From Centropus unirufus (taxonomy: Eukaryota > Chordata > Aves > Cuculiformes > Centropidae): a DNA stretch of 64,000 bases. The translations under genes were made by a program, and so were the position numbers. The notes below the pieces were generated by a model, which saw nothing but the letters and a program-made list of their open reading frames with translations, had not been told where the DNA came from and did no database searches. Positions 61,250 through 64,000 of this stretch are shown piece by piece. The stretch is from contig VYZI01000240.1 of the NCBI GenBank assembly GCA_013397695.1, positions 560,180 to 624,179 of the forward strand, in the 5' to 3' direction. The first letter of the stretch is position 1. Each line of letters begins with the position of its first letter.

Positions 61250-64000
61250 TGTTTCAAATGTTTTTATTTTTAATCCAATTTTGTTTATTAGTTTCAGCTG
61301 TTTATCTAAGTAACAATAGACTCCAGAAACATTGGTTTGTGGTTTGTCTGGGAAAAAAACAAACGCCACTACTCAAATCTTTCTGAAATCTGTGTTGTTA
61401 CTCCTGCACATCCCCAACAGCTGAAGGGATTTGTTATTCATATTCCAGTACAGGATTTTGTATTCATCACTTCTGACTGAATATATTTCATCCCCAGCAG
61501 CTTTTGTTAACCCCTTTCATCTAACAAAAGCTGAAGGCTGTCCTTCAGTGCTTGTTTTCCACTGATTTAAGTTCTATATGTGACTTCATGTCTTTATTGA
61601 GGCTGGGTAAAGGCTCCAGTTTGGATCCCATGGGGCCTTCAGTTTTCTCAACTGCAGTTTCTAGTGAAAGCAGCAAAATTGCTAGACAGTTCCTGAGAAA
61701 CCAACTTCAATCCTGAGCGTGTAACTGATCAGTAGATGTCATGATTGCCAGCTAGGAGCATCACACATTGGAAAACGTTTGGTAAGAAGCAATTCTGGGT
61801 GCTGCTAGCTGTGATACAGTCAGTCTGAACTTGCAGAGTAATCGAGCTGGGATATGATACCATAGGCAGGGAAAGATGGTGAATAGTGTGATATTAATGG
61901 CATTCATTGTATGAATTTCCATTTGCAGCCACAGTGGTAGAGAGTGAGAAGTAGCAACTGTGGTATCTCTAATGAAGATTAGGTCTCATGTACTGTCTTT
62001 TTAGACCCTACTTTTGTATCCCAAATCAGTTCTTGTTAGCTACAAAGTTACCCAATAGACGAAAGAGATTACTCTGATTAGAAGGTAAATTGAACTTACA
62101 GAGCTAGTGGCTTTCAGTGATATTTATGGCAAGCCAATTCTCTGGTTTGGAATAGCAAAATATAGTATGATTTCCACCCTAAAATATTACTTTTTCCTTC
62201 CATAATGTGTCTACAAAATATTTTATAACTTCACACTTTGTGAGTTAATGTGGGGTGAAAGTGTTCGTCTTCTAACAGCAGCCAAGGAGATGGGAGAATC
62301 ATGCCACGTAACTCAAGACATCATTAGCAGTGTCAAGCATAGTTCCCAAGGACAGAACCCTTTAAAAACCCCAGTTTCCAGAAATTCAGATGGAGATAAA
62401 CTTGTATGTTCCAGCCATCTTTGCAAATCAGACTGTATGTGTTCTCAGAGAGGTATCCCAGTGCAAATTTGAAATCTTAGAGTCATACGCATATCAGATT
62501 TCTGCAGACTTTACACATATTGATCGCCTGAGGACTTGGACTGTTCAAAGAATGTATTGACTGCAGAAATATTTCACTATGTCCAGTGGTCTTTCTGTCA
62601 TGTGGCATCTCATGTAAGTAACCAATGAGATAATCCCTCAATTGAATATGAAATAATTTTCCAAAACGAGAGTTAGTGAAAAAGAAAACACAGGATGATA
62701 CAAAACAGCGTGATAGAATTAATTGGTTAATCTGTTCAATAGCTCTGAAGTATATGTGAAGTTCTTTTCTTTTTCTTTGTACCAGATGGATCAGCATTAC
62801 TTCCGGGAATAAAGTCATCATCTATTTGTTAGTTCTGCTTTCTTTCCTCTCCTACCTCGGTCACATAATCGATAACAATAAATTTCTTCATTTTTATTGT
62901 TTCAAAGTAAAATCTATTTTAAAATTACTTTTAGCTAAAGCTTACTAGGCAAAATTTTTTTTTGCAGTGACTGCTTTAAGGCATGTTGTTCTTCATTCCT
63001 GCTCAGTGAAAACTTCATCTGAGAAGAGAAAAAAAAAAAAGTATCAGTGACTAACGCATACCTTTATCTTATAATTCGACACAGGACTCTTCAATTCTGG
63101 GTAGGAAATGCTGCAGGTTTTTTAATCACGCAAATAAAGTATCCTGAAAATACCATAGAGGTTCAGATTTTGGCTCTGTCAAGGACTTCTGTGCAAGTGT
63201 AGGGGGCACCTTTTTTTTTTTAATTTCTTGAATCTCAATTGAAGTGGTCCCATTCTCCCAAACTTTAACTCTTTTCCTGATTAATTAGAAATCTTATATA
63301 GCTGGAACCAGCTTTCTACCTTTTTTGATGCAATATTAGCTAATGTGTGGGGATTTGCAAGTGGTTTCCAATGAGTGAAGAAACTGTTGATAGGCTTACC
63401 CTGTGTTGCAGGAGCACCTGGATTGACCCTCCTTTCCCTCCGATCTTTCCATCATGCCAGTGAAGGAGGAACAGTCACTGGGTTAAAATGTAAGGGAGGT
63501 GAACAGCAGACGTGCATGACAATGTGAGTCTATTATTATTACTAGAGAAATGTCGTATGGATGCAGTTGCAGTTGAAAAGATGGCTGGTCCAGAGATTAA
63601 TGCTTTTTGTTTCAGGAGTTTAATAGCATCAAGGATACTGGATTTTGGAGGTTCTAGATTAGCCATTTAGGTGGAGAAATGTTCTGTGAAAAACTTCACA
63701 CAGACAAAAAAAGAGAAGAAAAAGAGCAGGAGGAGCTGCAACAAGAGCTGGTAGTTGAGAGGAGCTTTGGCTGCAGGCAGAGCTGTCAGTTTAAGTGTAT
63801 TCAGTAAATAACACGTGTGTTCCTTTTGGGACCATTGCTTCTCCATCTCGAATATAAACGGTGGGGCTAATATAACCAGGCATAGGCTTGTAAACATCTT
63901 CTGGTATCTACAGTGCTACGGTGTGAAAATGAAGATGGCATCACTTATCTTCTGCAGTATCAGATCTTTATGAATAGATCACAGTGTTATTGAACAGAAA
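61250..64000. other. Non-coding, apparently single-copy DNA
   Basis: The final 2.75 kb has no recognised gene or transposon. It contains an A-run near 63030 and a T-run near 63211. The 112-codon minus frame at 62483-62821 shows no family pattern. Nothing indicates that a gene runs off the right edge. Confidence 0.6.

Overview
The window looks like a piece of a bird genome, inside a gene desert or a very long intron. The evidence is a set of CR1 (chicken repeat 1) LINE fragments in both orientations. They carry the avian-type CR1 3' end, in which TTGGAAGGGACC/GGTTGGA-type sequence is followed by short repeats of the ATTCTATG kind. The rest is AT-rich DNA with scattered short microsatellites. 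There is no operon-like packing and no long open reading frame. I see no bacterial, plasmid or phage features, no rRNA or tRNA, and no CRISPR array.

Layout. From 1 to 10.3 kb the sequence is apparently single-copy. It contains a 241-base assembly gap (9073-9313) beside an AT-dinucleotide run, and a 42-nt exon-like segment at 4598-4639. A 5'-truncated CR1 copy of about 1 kb lies at 10318-11292 on the minus strand. More CR1 pieces follow at 16974-17225 (-), 21185-21842 (+) and 23878-24205 (-). From 24.2 to 52.8 kb is a long stretch with almost no repeats. It holds a 20-T run (25983), a 55-nt pyrimidine tract (35215), a perfect 15-bp hairpin (35502-35543), a few TA/TG repeats and one small CR1 tail (39821). 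Two related CR1 copies then sit in opposite orientation at 52808-53722 (-) and 60590-61249 (+), about 6.9 kb apart. The last 2.7 kb shows nothing recognisable.

Protein-coding content. The only protein sequence I recognise is the decayed C-terminal part of the CR1 ORF2 reverse transcriptase, present in at least four copies. None is intact. One has an Asn in its FADD-type catalytic box, and another has lost that box by internal deletion. All other open frames are short (146 codons or fewer), match no family I know, and fit chance expectation. The window may include exons too short to see as ORFs; three candidates with good splice signals are listed with low confidence.

I did not find a new biological system here. 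The most useful leads are the candidate microexons, the paired inverted CR1 copies, the 15-bp hairpin with its overlapping direct repeat, and a few segments whose texture suggests conserved non-coding elements. None of these can be settled without alignment or transcript data.
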